DNA of 37,396 nucleotides from Colivivens sp963640465 (GCA_963640465.1 CAVHYP010000023.1:1-37396); one strand, 5' to 3'. Shown: positions 1 to 8,452, counted from the stretch's first letter. Notes: generated from the sequence alone by a model not told the origin. Program-made: numbers and translations.

Positions 1-90
1 GGAACCGCACGTACGGTGGTGTGAGAGGTCGGTGAATGTGAAAGTAGGAGGCAAATGCCTTTTATGATTAGCATTTACCTCCTACTCGAT
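1..90 (+). mobile_element. 3' end of a group II intron (domain V remnant and domain VI), truncated by the window edge
   Basis: The first bases hold the 3' half of a domain V hairpin: a GGAA loop, then CGCA, a two-base bulge (CG) and UACGG, which would pair with a CCGUA-UGCG strand lying outside the window. A linker with GGTGTGAGAGG follows. Then comes a domain VI-like stem (GTAGGAGGCAAATGC, about 45-59, with GCATTTACCTCCTAC, 71-85), ending CTCGAT, typical of a bacterial group II intron 3' splice site at about base 90. The reverse transcriptase/maturase gene and the rest of the RNA would lie upstream. The assignment rests on recognising the domain V/VI pattern; the class cannot be fixed from this fragment. 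Confidence 0.8.
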
Positions 91-194
91 TGCACCTTGA
101 TTTGAAGTCAGTTATTCATTCTTGATTGAATGATAAACACCTGAAGTCTGATTGTTCACATTTGATGAACTCACAGACTTCAAATGTCTTTCAG
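91..194. other. spacer between intron end and phosphatase gene
   Basis: Intron 3' flank and the 3' region of the minus-strand phosphatase gene. Apart from the stem-loop at 143-181 there is only AT-rich sequence with TTGATTTGAAG/TTGATTGAATG near-repeats and no coding potential. Confidence 0.5.
143..181 (-). terminator. stem-loop after the phosphatase gene
   Basis: GAAGTCTG (143-150) pairs with CAGACTTC (174-181). Inside it GTTCA (154-158) pairs with TGAAC (166-170), leaving a 7-nt loop. It begins about 14 nt beyond the stop codon of the minus-strand gene. No strong U-run follows on that strand, so it may stabilise the 3' end rather than act as a classical intrinsic terminator. Confidence 0.45.
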
Positions 195-3100
195 TTATTC
201 GCCTTTGACTGACTCGTAGACATCAAGTGCATCTTGAGTATCTACCAGTCCATCGGCATTCACGTCTTGCTCTGCTTCTGTCACCTTGCTTACGTTGTTT
301 CGCATGAAGTCGTAGATATCAAGTACATCCTGAGTGTCGACCTTTCCGTCGGCATTCACGTCTTTCTTGGAAATAGGTTCATGAAGCATGAGAGAACGGA
401 ACTCCTTGACTTCGTCTGCAGTTATTCCCACACTGTTTGTCCAATAGTTCTCGAACTGATCGCGGAGAGTAGAACCTGTGAGATTCTGAATCACTGCAAT
501 ACGCTCCTGGATGGCAGACTTGTTGCGGTTTCCTGCTGGAGCGGCAAACGAAGTCATTTCATAGTCGTGGAGCATATCATCGAGGGTGAATCCGAGCAAG
601 CCCTGAAGCAGGAATGCAAAGAATCCTGTGCGGTCAGCACCGAATACGCAATGGAAGTAAACTCCCTTGCCCTCGCGAATGTGCTTCAATAGGAACTGGA
701 ACTCTTCTTTCAGTCGGCCCTGAGTTTCGGTGGATGAAAGGTCGGATGCCAGATAATCATTTGCTGCAGCAAAGTAATAGTCCTCGCCCTTCACGAATCC
801 GAAGGCTGACTTACCGGTTTCACGGTCCTGGTCGTAGGTGTCTTTCCAGCGGAGATCGATTTCTGCACCAATGCCCAATTCCTTCAGACGTTCCACATCT
901 CCGTCAATTGATGGATGATAGCCGTTGACTTCACCTCCACGATAGATAAGTCCGTAGTTGGTGATGCGTCCGTCCTGCATGGTTCTGCCGCCGAAATCAC
1001 GGATGTTGTACACGCTTGGTGCATAGATGGAGCGGAATGGACCTTCTACCTTGAAGTTTCCTTTTGAAACCACTTCTCCGGCTGATTCCACTGAATAGTA
1101 GTAGCGGTTGCCCGGAACAAGGTTCTGGATGTAGCATATAGTAGAGTTGTTCTCCACATCGAGGGACTTTGCATCGGTCATGTCTGAATTCAGACTGTAC
1201 TTCACTACTGCACCGTTTGCCTTGCTTGCTGGAACAGGAATGCCGATGGCGTGCGGAAGGTCGCGGCGTGCAGGGATTGGCTTGTTGTAGTTTGATACAA
1301 CGGATGAAGACGATGTGGTGTAGGTCTGAGCAAGGAACATGCGCACTTGATAGTTCTCGATATTTGCCACGAAACTCATGTCGTTGAGGTCGAGCTTCTC
1401 GATATTTGTGAAATAAACGCTACCATAATACTTGCCGTTGAAGCCTACTGCGCGCCAATTGAGTGTTTTGTAATTAGGAGAAATGATTCCGCCGTCCCAA
1501 AGCACTGGCTGAGTGTCGGCTTCTGCTGCTGTCAGAACTGTCGGTCCTACGATGATGCTGTCGGCATCTTCTTCCATTTCCACGAAGCAAGGAACACCTG
1601 CACGCACATTTTCCACTGGATAAACGACAGCTGTCTTTGTGCCTGCATTGAGTGAACCAATCTCATACACTGCCTTGAACTTGCTTCCTGGAATGTCACA
1701 AGGAACTACAAGTGGAGTGAGGACTCCGGCTGTCATCTTTTTCTTGATAACCACTTCTGTCGGTGTGTCGTCTGCCATTGAGTAGGTTGCAGGTGAAGTG
1801 AGGGTCACTGCATTGCGCTCGCCGTAGTAAAGGCGGAAGTTGTCGAGGATGGTCCATGTGGATGTATAGGTAGATGCTTTGCGGTCAACGCCAAATGTGA
1901 TGTCGCCGTCTTCGCCTACTTCCACTTCAATATAGTTCCAGAATGCGCCTGGAGTGAGAGTTTCGCTTACCTTTGAGTTGAGCAACGGGAATCCGCGTCC
2001 TTCGATTGTTGCACCCACATCTTCTGTTCTTGATATGCAGGCAGAAGCAAGTGTGTATTGTCCGTCGGCAAAGATGCTCTTCATTGGCACTGTCTGGTCG
2101 TTGAACATGAGCGAAAGGTTCATTGTCTCGTCTCCATGTTCATAGTCGTACTGTGCCTGCTTCCATGCCTTTGAGCGGTAGAATCCCTGTACTTTCAGTG
2201 TGTATTTGCCTGCTGGCATAGAGGCAAGAGTCTGGGTCAGACGGTCGGTTGAACTGGATGTAGACTCCAGTACGCCAATGCTGTTGCGGCTGTAAGTGTT
2301 GTTTTCCTGGGTCCATCCAGTGTTGTCGCTGGCAAAGTCCGGATTCTGGATAAGGGCAGTGATATTGAACTGACCGGTTGCTGTAGTGCCTGTCTTCATA
2401 AGGTTTTTCAATGCCTCGAACACTGACGCCTGGGCAGCTGTAATCTCTGCGTTCGACGGTGATGCTGCCAGTTTCTCGGCAGCCTCGTTGTAGACTGTAT
2501 CAAAAGCAGAGTGGTCTGTAGCCTGTTCTGCAACTGACTTGTAAGCGGCAAGTGCTGCATTGGCAATTTCAAGGACGTTCTCCTCCTCCTCGACAACTTC
2601 ACTGCTTATGTAAGTAAGGCGGAAATTGTCGTAGCCTGCGTAAGTAATGCTGTTGCTTGAGTCCTCGTTCTTGATTCCGATGGTCAACTGTCCGTCTTCG
2701 CCCACTGTGCAGAGAAGTTCGGTTTCAAAGAGTCCGGCAGAGAAAGCCACGGAGAAGGCTGTGGAATTGTTTGGCACGTAGATGCTCTTTCCGTCGAGTG
2801 TGTATGTGCTCCATGTACCGCTGGTCTGGGCAGTTGTCAGATAGTCCTCAACGATGAGCTTCACTTTTTGCTGCACTCCGTTGGCATAGAGATAAGTTTC
2901 GTTTGCCAGTGTGTTGCCTGCCTGATAAGCAGTCCATGTGTCGTCGTTCACCGCAGGGCGGCTGAATGCCTGTGCCTGCAACTTGTAAGTTCCGGGAAGA
3001 AGTCCGGTGATAGTCTGGTGGATGTCGAACGCTGTGCCGTAGCAGGTGATGACGTAGTTGTCGGCAAGTCCTTTCTTGGCTCCTGCACCGAAGTCTCCGT

Positions 3101-5150
3101 CCCATCCGCTTGTTCCTTCGTCAAACTGAGGGTTGACAATCTTGTCTGTCATGTCACAGCTGCCGATGTATGTGAGTCGTACATTGTCGTAGCCTGCATA
3201 CGAATTGGAGTTTTCCGTATCTTCGTTTCTGATGCCCAGCTTGAGTTTTCCGTCCTCGCCCACTACGCAGATGAGTTCATTGTCGTAGAGTCCGGCAGAG
3301 AAAGCTACGGAGAAGGCAGTGGAATTGTTTGGCACGTAGATGCTCTTGTCGTCGAGTGTGTATGTGCTCCATGTGCCGCTGCTTTGGGCTGTGGTCATGT
3401 AGTCTTCAACGATGAGCTTCACTTTCTTCTTCGCATCGTTGGCATAGATGTAAGTTTCGTTTGTTACATCCTCGCCTGCTTTATAGGCTGTCCATGTGTC
3501 GTCGTTGCCAGTAGGACGGCTAAATGCCTGCATCTGCAGCTTGTAGATTCCAGGAGTCAGCCCGCTGATTTCCTGATAGATGTCGAAGCCTCCGCCAAAT
3601 GATGTGATGACGTAGTTTGATGACAGACCTTTCTTTGCTCCGTTGCCGAAGTCACCGCTCCATCCGCTTGTTCCTTCCTCGAACTGAGGGTTGGTGATGA
3701 GCGCTGTCTTGTCGTTGCTCTGTGAGATGTCGAAAGCTTTGGCGCTGGCAAGTGCTTCGTTGATTGCCTCTACCTCTGCTGTTCCGTCGCCTTCAAGGGT
3801 TGTTGCATTGTATGCTGCCACGATGTCTGCCACTGCCGCTGTGTACTGTGCCTTTGCCTCGTCGCTGAGGGAAGTGGCATCAGCTGCATCCAGCGCTGCC
3901 TTGATGTCGATGTAAGCCTGGATATTGGCTTTTGCTGCTGTAATGGCAGAATCGGCTGCATTGTAGTTCTCGACAGTTGCGCTGGCTTTCAGCGCTGCAA
4001 CTGCTGCATCCATGGCTTCTTTCACTGTAATTGCCATTGTGCCCTCGGGAACTGAAGCCAGCAATGCGTTCACTTCTTCTTCGCTTATGGATGTGACTGG
4101 TCCGAGATAGTAGAGCTCGAAGTTGTCGTGGGCGATGTAGGATCCGGTGATTCCGTCTTCCATCTTTATTCCGATGGACAATGTTCCGTCGGTTCCTACG
4201 ATGCCTGTCACTTCGTTTTGGCTGTACATTCCCATGTCGAATGCCTTGGCTGCATCGTTGCTGTCGGCAGACTTGATTACTGGAATGTATCCTCCGGTCA
4301 CTGCCTGACCGTTGGTGAATATGTTGGTGGCAGCAATCTCGTCCATGATGCCTTCAACTTCTGTTTCTGCTGAACCTGCATAGAGCATTGCTTTCTTTGG
4401 CATGGTGGCAGCGGTGTAGGTTGTGCCTACATCTGCTACTGGTCCGTGGCAATAGAAAGCCTGTGCCTTCAGCTTGTACATTCCTGGTCGCAGTCCGGTC
4501 AGTACCTGGTTGGCATCGGTTGAAGTTCCGTAGAAATAGCCGCAGTTGTTGTTGAGGTACGAACCGCAGTTGCCAGAAGTCTTGTCCTTTACGAAATTCG
4601 ACCATGCATCGAGATACATGTCGTGGCGGTTCCAGTTGTTACACCTTATATAAAATGTTGCGTCAACGGGATTTGTGGGTGAAGCCTTGTCGAATTCCTT
4701 CTCGAGGTCTTCCTGACTGAGAATCTTCCACAGCACATTGTCGCCGCCTCCAAGGCTCAGGTCGAAGCTGACCAAAGTCTCACTCAGCACGCTGGAGGTG
4801 GTTCCTCCGTAACCGAGATACTTGCCGTTCACGGCAATCATGTAAGTGTTTTCATCCACAGCAGTGATTGAGAAGTTCACTCCAGCAGTGGCAGTCCTCA
4901 CCTTTCCGTTCTCGTCCAGATAGGCAGTCTTGTCCACACATGTCTGGATGGTGTAGGTGTCAGTGCCCGCATTCTTCAGAATGACGGGAGCGCCGTGGGG
5001 TTTGAAACATGCTGTGTAGTTGTCCGACCCTCCATGGTCGAAGAACATACCTGCACCAACATTGTACAGGTAGTAGGTGCCATCATCAATAGCCCATCCC
5101 GCCAGTGGCAGCAATAGGCACAGAAGGCAAGCCGTCAAAAATTTGTTCAT
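195..5150 (-). CDS. Secreted multidomain tyrosine phosphatase with repeated carbohydrate-binding-like domains and C-terminal dockerin
   Basis: Predicted 1651-residue exported protein. The start chosen is the ATG at 5150, because it opens a clear signal peptide (MNKFLTACLLCLLLPLAGWA); the upstream in-frame ATG (5276) would bury it behind 42 hydrophilic residues. Visible order: a beta-rich N-terminal domain (GTYYLYNVGAGMFF; about 22-170), a beta-sandwich/carbohydrate-binding-like domain (~170-350), a helical FIVAR-like stretch (~355-475), two near-identical 186-residue domains (~478-850), a second helical stretch (~857-925), a further beta-sandwich (~925-1115), an Fn3-like segment (~1310-1380), a tyrosine phosphatase of the Y_phosphatase3 type (~1382-1590) with the P-loop HCVFGADRTG (C1501, R1507), and two dockerin-type calcium loops (DVNADGKVDTQD, DVNADGLVDTQD; ~1596-1651). 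The phosphatase keeps the CX5R motif, so activity is plausible. Substrate and docking partner cannot be read from the sequence. It is transcribed alone. Confidence 0.85.
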   Translation of the reverse strand: MNKFLTACLLCLLLPLAGWAIDDGTYYLYNVGAGMFFDHGGSDNYTACFKPHGAPVILKNAGTDTYTIQTCVDKTAYLDENGKVRTATAGVNFSITAVDENTYMIAVNGKYLGYGGTTSSVLSETLVSFDLSLGGGDNVLWKILSQEDLEKEFDKASPTNPVDATFYIRCNNWNRHDMYLDAWSNFVKDKTSGNCGSYLNNNCGYFYGTSTDANQVLTGLRPGMYKLKAQAFYCHGPVADVGTTYTAATMPKKAMLYAGSAETEVEGIMDEIAATNIFTNGQAVTGGYIPVIKSADSNDAAKAFDMGMYSQNEVTGIVGTDGTLSIGIKMEDGITGSYIAHDNFELYYLGPVTSISEEEVNALLASVPEGTMAITVKEAMDAAVAALKASATVENYNAADSAITAAKANIQAYIDIKAALDAADATSLSDEAKAQYTAAVADIVAAYNATTLEGDGTAEVEAINEALASAKAFDISQSNDKTALITNPQFEEGTSGWSGDFGNGAKKGLSSNYVITSFGGGFDIYQEISGLTPGIYKLQMQAFSRPTGNDDTWTAYKAGEDVTNETYIYANDAKKKVKLIVEDYMTTAQSSGTWSTYTLDDKSIYVPNNSTAFSVAFSAGLYDNELICVVGEDGKLKLGIRNEDTENSNSYAGYDNVRLTYIGSCDMTDKIVNPQFDEGTSGWDGDFGAGAKKGLADNYVITCYGTAFDIHQTITGLLPGTYKLQAQAFSRPAVNDDTWTAYQAGNTLANETYLYANGVQQKVKLIVEDYLTTAQTSGTWSTYTLDGKSIYVPNNSTAFSVAFSAGLFETELLCTVGEDGQLTIGIKNEDSSNSITYAGYDNFRLTYISSEVVEEEENVLEIANAALAAYKSVAEQATDHSAFDTVYNEAAEKLAASPSNAEITAAQASVFEALKNLMKTGTTATGQFNITALIQNPDFASDNTGWTQENNTYSRNSIGVLESTSSSTDRLTQTLASMPAGKYTLKVQGFYRSKAWKQAQYDYEHGDETMNLSLMFNDQTVPMKSIFADGQYTLASACISRTEDVGATIEGRGFPLLNSKVSETLTPGAFWNYIEVEVGEDGDITFGVDRKASTYTSTWTILDNFRLYYGERNAVTLTSPATYSMADDTPTEVVIKKKMTAGVLTPLVVPCDIPGSKFKAVYEIGSLNAGTKTAVVYPVENVRAGVPCFVEMEEDADSIIVGPTVLTAAEADTQPVLWDGGIISPNYKTLNWRAVGFNGKYYGSVYFTNIEKLDLNDMSFVANIENYQVRMFLAQTYTTSSSSVVSNYNKPIPARRDLPHAIGIPVPASKANGAVVKYSLNSDMTDAKSLDVENNSTICYIQNLVPGNRYYYSVESAGEVVSKGNFKVEGPFRSIYAPSVYNIRDFGGRTMQDGRITNYGLIYRGGEVNGYHPSIDGDVERLKELGIGAEIDLRWKDTYDQDRETGKSAFGFVKGEDYYFAAANDYLASDLSSTETQGRLKEEFQFLLKHIREGKGVYFHCVFGADRTGFFAFLLQGLLGFTLDDMLHDYEMTSFAAPAGNRNKSAIQERIAVIQNLTGSTLRDQFENYWTNSVGITADEVKEFRSLMLHEPISKKDVNADGKVDTQDVLDIYDFMRNNVSKVTEAEQDVNADGLVDTQDALDVYESVKGE
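2602..3717 (-). repeat. tandem 558-bp duplication inside the phosphatase gene
   Basis: Two adjacent copies, about 2602-3159 and 3160-3717, keep an exact 558-bp offset at three check points (for example 2625/3183, 2761/3319, 3103/3661). Each encodes a 186-residue beta domain running from NPQF(E/D)EGTSGW to AGYDN(V/F)RLTYI. Long blocks are identical at the nucleotide level, which points to a recent duplication or ongoing conversion. Confidence 0.9.
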
Positions 5151-5166
5151 TTGATTTGTTATTGGT

Positions 5167-5261
5167 TGCAGCACTTCGGTTAAATTTTCATTTGATTCCG
5201 GGGCGACGAAAGAAGCCCGATGACTCATCGTGTCAAGGTCAGCACCCGCTCTAGTGCTGCA
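5167..5261 (-). promoter_or_regulatory. potentially structured 5' leader of the phosphatase gene
   Basis: In the transcript, TGCAGCACT (5261-5253) can pair perfectly over 9 bp with AGTGCTGCA (5175-5167), enclosing 77 nt. Inside are a CGATG/CATCG hairpin (5218-5230) and a GGGC/GCCC hairpin beside it. The outer helix closes 17 nt before the chosen start codon. I recognise no known riboswitch family here; structure and function are inference from complementarity alone. Confidence 0.35.
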
Positions 5262-5292
5262 TAAGAAAGCAGGCAATTCCTATAACGACATG

Positions 5293-5323
5293 CAAAGATA
5301 GAAAAAAAATCCAAGGCGCACAA
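5293..5323 (-). promoter_or_regulatory. promoter of the phosphatase gene
   Basis: On the minus strand, TTG (5323-5321) is followed 20 nt later by TATCTTTG (5300-5293), matching the Bacteroidota housekeeping promoter. Transcription would begin near 5288, giving a leader of about 138 nt. Confidence 0.65.
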
Positions 5324-5448
5324 GACTGCGGCCCAATTTTTGTGAACCGAATTTCAATCATGTTACATTTACAATAGACTTGATGCTTTTTCGGGCAAAA
5401 TCGTACAGAGCCATCTTTCCCCTATTACTGCCCGACTGGAGAGAATTA

Positions 5449-5490
5449 TTTTCCTGGTCAGAGAAAAAAAATTTTCCAGTCAGAGAAATA
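5449..5490 (+). repeat. dispersed intergenic repeat, copy A
   Basis: Two units of the form TTTTCC(w)(r)GTCAGAGAAA lie 23 nt apart (5449 and 5472), followed by TAAAAGC. A closely matching pair occurs in inverted orientation at 21427-21468. This copy lies just upstream of the antiporter promoter. Confidence 0.6.
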
Positions 5491-5527
5491 AAAGCTGGTT
5501 TTGGAGTTTCAGCTCCGAATAATTTCG

Positions 5528-5535
5528 TAACTTTG
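5528..5535 (+). promoter_or_regulatory. -7 box of the antiporter-lolD-cvfB operon
   Basis: TAACTTTG matches the Bacteroidota -7 consensus and lies 20 nt before the ATG at 5556. The expected upstream TTG is not at standard spacing: the nearest TTTG is at 5500-5503, 24 nt away. Confidence 0.5.
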
Positions 5536-5555
5536 CAAATGCATTTTAACATGAA

Positions 5556-7700
5556 ATGGACTCAACAATGGACGCAATTACTCAATACATTCATCTGCCA
5601 ATAACCAACCCCACTTGGGTGTTCTTTCTTGTGCTCCTTATTATATTGTTGGCTCCGCTCATTTTCGGCAAGCTGCGCATTCCCCACATCATCGGTTACA
5701 TTCTTGCCGGAGTGCTGATTGGCGAACACGGATTCGGAATCCTGGTGCGCGACTCCAGTTTCCAGCTCTTCGGACAGGTGGGAATCTACTACATCATGTT
5801 CCTTGCCGGACTGGAGATGGACCCTGTAGGTTTCAAACGCAACCTCTCACGCGGAATTTGCTTCGGAATGCTTACGGCTCTCATCCCGTTTGTGGCAGGG
5901 CTCGTCACCGGACACTACATTCTTGGCTACACCATGTCGGCATCCCTGCTGCTTGCCTGCATCTTTGCCTCCCACACCGTTGTTGCCTATCCGATAGTTG
6001 CCAAATACGGAATGACGAAAAATCCTGCAGTCACCATCTCCATCTCTGCCACGATGGTGGCACTGCTCTTCGCCCTCATCCTCCTTGCAGTCATTGCAGG
6101 GCAGTATCGTGGGGCAAACGGCACTTGGTATTGGGTCCTTTTTACGGTGAAATGCATTCTCTATTTCGCCTGCATCATAATAGTGTTCCCCATTGTCATC
6201 CGTGCATTCTTCAAGCGCTACACCGAGCGAGTCATCCAGTACATCTTCGTGCTCGTCATGGTGTTCTTCTCTGCGGCAATGGCTGAGCTGTGCGACATCG
6301 AGGGCTTGCTCGGAGCATTCCTCTCTGGACTGATTTTCAATCGCTTCATTCCGCGATCGTCATCGCTGATGAACCGTACAGAGTTTGTGGGTAACGCCAT
6401 TTTCATTCCTTACTTCCTCGTGGGAGTGGGAATGTTGGTCAATCTGCGCCCACTCTTCAGCAGTTGGGGAGCCATCGTCGTCATCGCCATCATCGTACTG
6501 GCAAGTACACTGTCAAAACTGATTGCTTCCACCATCTCGCGCTACCTCTTCCATTTCAATCATGCCCAGGGACTTATGATGTTCGGATTGTCCGAGGCAC
6601 ACGCAGCCGGAGCCATTGCCATGGTAATGGTTGGAACCCGGCTTGAAGTGGAACCGGGAGTTTATTTGATGGACAACACCGTGCTTGACGCCGTCGTCAT
6701 GATGATTCTCATCTCGTGCATCATCAGTTCGATGGCAACCGACCAGGCAGCACGCAAACTGAAACTGAAGGCAGTCGAATATGCAAACACACGAACCAAA
6801 CCTACCGACGACGAGAAAATACTCATCCTGCTAAAGGACTTACAGAAACTGCGAAGCCTCATGCACACCGGCATCATGATGCGCAACCAGGCGTTGAACA
6901 GAGGACTGATTTGCCTTCATGTGGTGAACGATGCCGATTTCACCGATAAATCACAGCGTGAAAGCCGTGAAATCCTCGACGAGGCAGAGGAAGTGTGTTG
7001 CGCTTCGGATGTGCCGGTACAGACACAAAGCCGACTGGCAGTGAACCTCGTGAACGGAGTGGTTCACAGCATGCGCGAGAACGATGCATCGGAAATCATC
7101 ATGGGACAGCACGACCATAAGGATGGAGACAATTCATACTACGGCTATTTCGCCCAAAACCTGATAAGCAGCATGAACCGCCAACTCATCATACTCAATT
7201 ACAACCAGCCAGTCAACATGATCCGCAAGTTCGTGGTGGCAGTGCCCGACAAGGCAGAATACGAAGTGGGCTTCTACCGTTGGGTGAAACGTCTGGCACG
7301 TTTTGCCGGTGAAATCGGTTGCCGAATCGAATTCCATACGTCGGAATCAACAGGACGGCTCATTCATCAGTACATCCACAAGTACCATAAAGACGTGAGA
7401 GCTGACTACAAGATGCTGGAAACCGTGCAAGACATGGTGAAACTCAAGGATGGCATCAATTCCGACCAACTGCTCGTAGTGGTAACCGCACGTCCGGGAG
7501 GAATCAGCTACCAGCCATCGTTCGACAAGATTCCGCAGATTCTGCAGGAATACTTCAACACGTGCAGCGTGATGATGATCTACCCCGACCAATATGGCGA
7601 AAACAACGAGGCTTACACATTCTCTGAGCCTCTCACCAAGCAATACCATTCGTCACGCCTCTCAGCATGGATGTCGAAATGGATAAGTAAAGTAGGATAA
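5556..7700 (+). CDS. CPA2-family cation/proton antiporter with C-terminal Usp-like domains
   Basis: 714-residue inner-membrane transporter. The N-terminal half (~15-390) is strongly hydrophobic, with 12-13 membrane segments typical of the Kef/NapA-type Na+(K+)/H+ exchanger family, including the GYILAGVLIGEHGFG region and FLAGLEMDP after segment 3. The C-terminal ~310 residues are soluble and resemble two universal-stress-protein folds (KILILLKDLQ... and KFVVAVPDKAEYE...), an arrangement common in Bacteroidota CPA2 proteins. It probably exchanges monovalent cations for protons in pH or ion homeostasis; the cation cannot be told from sequence. The ATG at 5556 fits the -7 box position; a second in-frame ATG at 5568 is possible. 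lolD begins 11 nt after its stop. Confidence 0.9.
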   Translation: MDSTMDAITQYIHLPITNPTWVFFLVLLIILLAPLIFGKLRIPHIIGYILAGVLIGEHGFGILVRDSSFQLFGQVGIYYIMFLAGLEMDPVGFKRNLSRGICFGMLTALIPFVAGLVTGHYILGYTMSASLLLACIFASHTVVAYPIVAKYGMTKNPAVTISISATMVALLFALILLAVIAGQYRGANGTWYWVLFTVKCILYFACIIIVFPIVIRAFFKRYTERVIQYIFVLVMVFFSAAMAELCDIEGLLGAFLSGLIFNRFIPRSSSLMNRTEFVGNAIFIPYFLVGVGMLVNLRPLFSSWGAIVVIAIIVLASTLSKLIASTISRYLFHFNHAQGLMMFGLSEAHAAGAIAMVMVGTRLEVEPGVYLMDNTVLDAVVMMILISCIISSMATDQAARKLKLKAVEYANTRTKPTDDEKILILLKDLQKLRSLMHTGIMMRNQALNRGLICLHVVNDADFTDKSQRESREILDEAEEVCCASDVPVQTQSRLAVNLVNGVVHSMRENDASEIIMGQHDHKDGDNSYYGYFAQNLISSMNRQLIILNYNQPVNMIRKFVVAVPDKAEYEVGFYRWVKRLARFAGEIGCRIEFHTSESTGRLIHQYIHKYHKDVRADYKMLETVQDMVKLKDGINSDQLLVVVTARPGGISYQPSFDKIPQILQEYFNTCSVMMIYPDQYGENNEAYTFSEPLTKQYHSSRLSAWMSKWISKVG

Positions 7701-7711
7701 AAAACAGTGCA

Positions 7712-8452
7712 ATGATACAGTTAAGAAACGTTACAAAAAGTTTTGGTGCCCTGCAAGTGCTCAAGGGCATCAGCCTCCAAATCAACAAAGGCGAGGTGGT
7801 AAGCATTGTAGGACCAAGCGGAGCGGGAAAAACCACACTCCTGCAAATCATGGGAACACTCGACAGCGCAGACCGTGGAGAAATCATCATCGACGGCAAG
7901 GACGTAGGCAGAATGAATCAGCGCGATCAGGCGCAATTTCGCAATCTCCACCTTGGCTTCGTGTTTCAGTTCCATCAGCTCTTGCCCGAATTCACCGCAC
8001 TCGAAAACGTGATGATTCCTGCAATGATTGCACACAAGCCCCAGAAAGAAACGAAGAAAAAGACAAAAGAACTGTTGGAATTCCTTGGACTGAAAGACAG
8101 GGCAGAACACAAACCCAACGAATTGTCGGGCGGAGAAAAACAGCGTGTGGCAGTGGCAAGGGCACTCATCAACGAGCCATCAGTGATTCTGGCAGATGAA
8201 CCGTCGGGCAGTCTTGATAGCAAGAACAAGGCAGAACTCCACCAACTGTTCTTCGACCTGCGCGATAAATTCGGACAGACCTTCGTCATCGTCACCCACG
8301 ACGAAGAACTTGCACGAATCACAGACCGCACCATCCACATCAAGGACGGTGAAGTGGTTGGCGAAACCACAAGAGAAAGCAATGCTGTTGCCGATGAAAT
8401 CGATGCAAAAACAACAATAGAAGTACAGACAGATAAACAGACGGAAGGATAG
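7712..8452 (+). CDS. lolD: LolD-type ABC transporter ATP-binding protein (lipoprotein release)
   Basis: 246-residue ABC ATPase of the LolD/MacB/FtsE group, with Walker A GPSGAGKT (34-41), signature LSGGEKQRVAVARAL (~138-152), Walker B VILADEPSG and an H-loop VTHDEE. LolD powers LolCE in extracting lipoproteins from the inner membrane; no LolC/E permease is in the window, and in Bacteroidota it is often encoded elsewhere. The last ~24 residues (after VVGETTRES) are an unusual hydrophilic tail, ending TDKQTEG, written in a degenerate GACAGATA repeat that continues past the stop codon. It lies in one operon with the antiporter (11-nt gap) and the S1-domain gene. MacB or FtsE roles are less likely but not excluded. 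Confidence 0.85.
   Translation: MIQLRNVTKSFGALQVLKGISLQINKGEVVSIVGPSGAGKTTLLQIMGTLDSADRGEIIIDGKDVGRMNQRDQAQFRNLHLGFVFQFHQLLPEFTALENVMIPAMIAHKPQKETKKKTKELLEFLGLKDRAEHKPNELSGGEKQRVAVARALINEPSVILADEPSGSLDSKNKAELHQLFFDLRDKFGQTFVIVTHDEELARITDRTIHIKDGEVVGETTRESNAVADEIDAKTTIEVQTDKQTEG

Larger units (their letters stand above)
5151..5555. other. divergent spacer between phosphatase and antiporter genes
   Basis: This 405-bp spacer has no gene of its own. From left to right it holds the leader of the minus-strand phosphatase gene (5151-~5288), that gene's promoter (5293-5323), an AT-rich stretch, one copy of a dispersed repeat (about 5449-5490) and the -7 box of the plus-strand antiporter operon (5528-5535). 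Confidence 0.7.

Noticed and set aside
2868..3602. 244-codon plus-strand frame opposite the phosphatase gene
   Set aside because: Antisense shadow of the duplicated domains; Cys/Val-rich composition typical of a reversed coding strand.
5195..5235. Hammerhead-type ribozyme in the phosphatase leader (GATGAG motif)
   Set aside because: The CUGAUGA and GAAA core elements are not both present in the right order.
5148..5276. Start of the phosphatase gene at 5276
   Set aside because: It would put 42 polar residues before a textbook signal peptide that starts at 5150.
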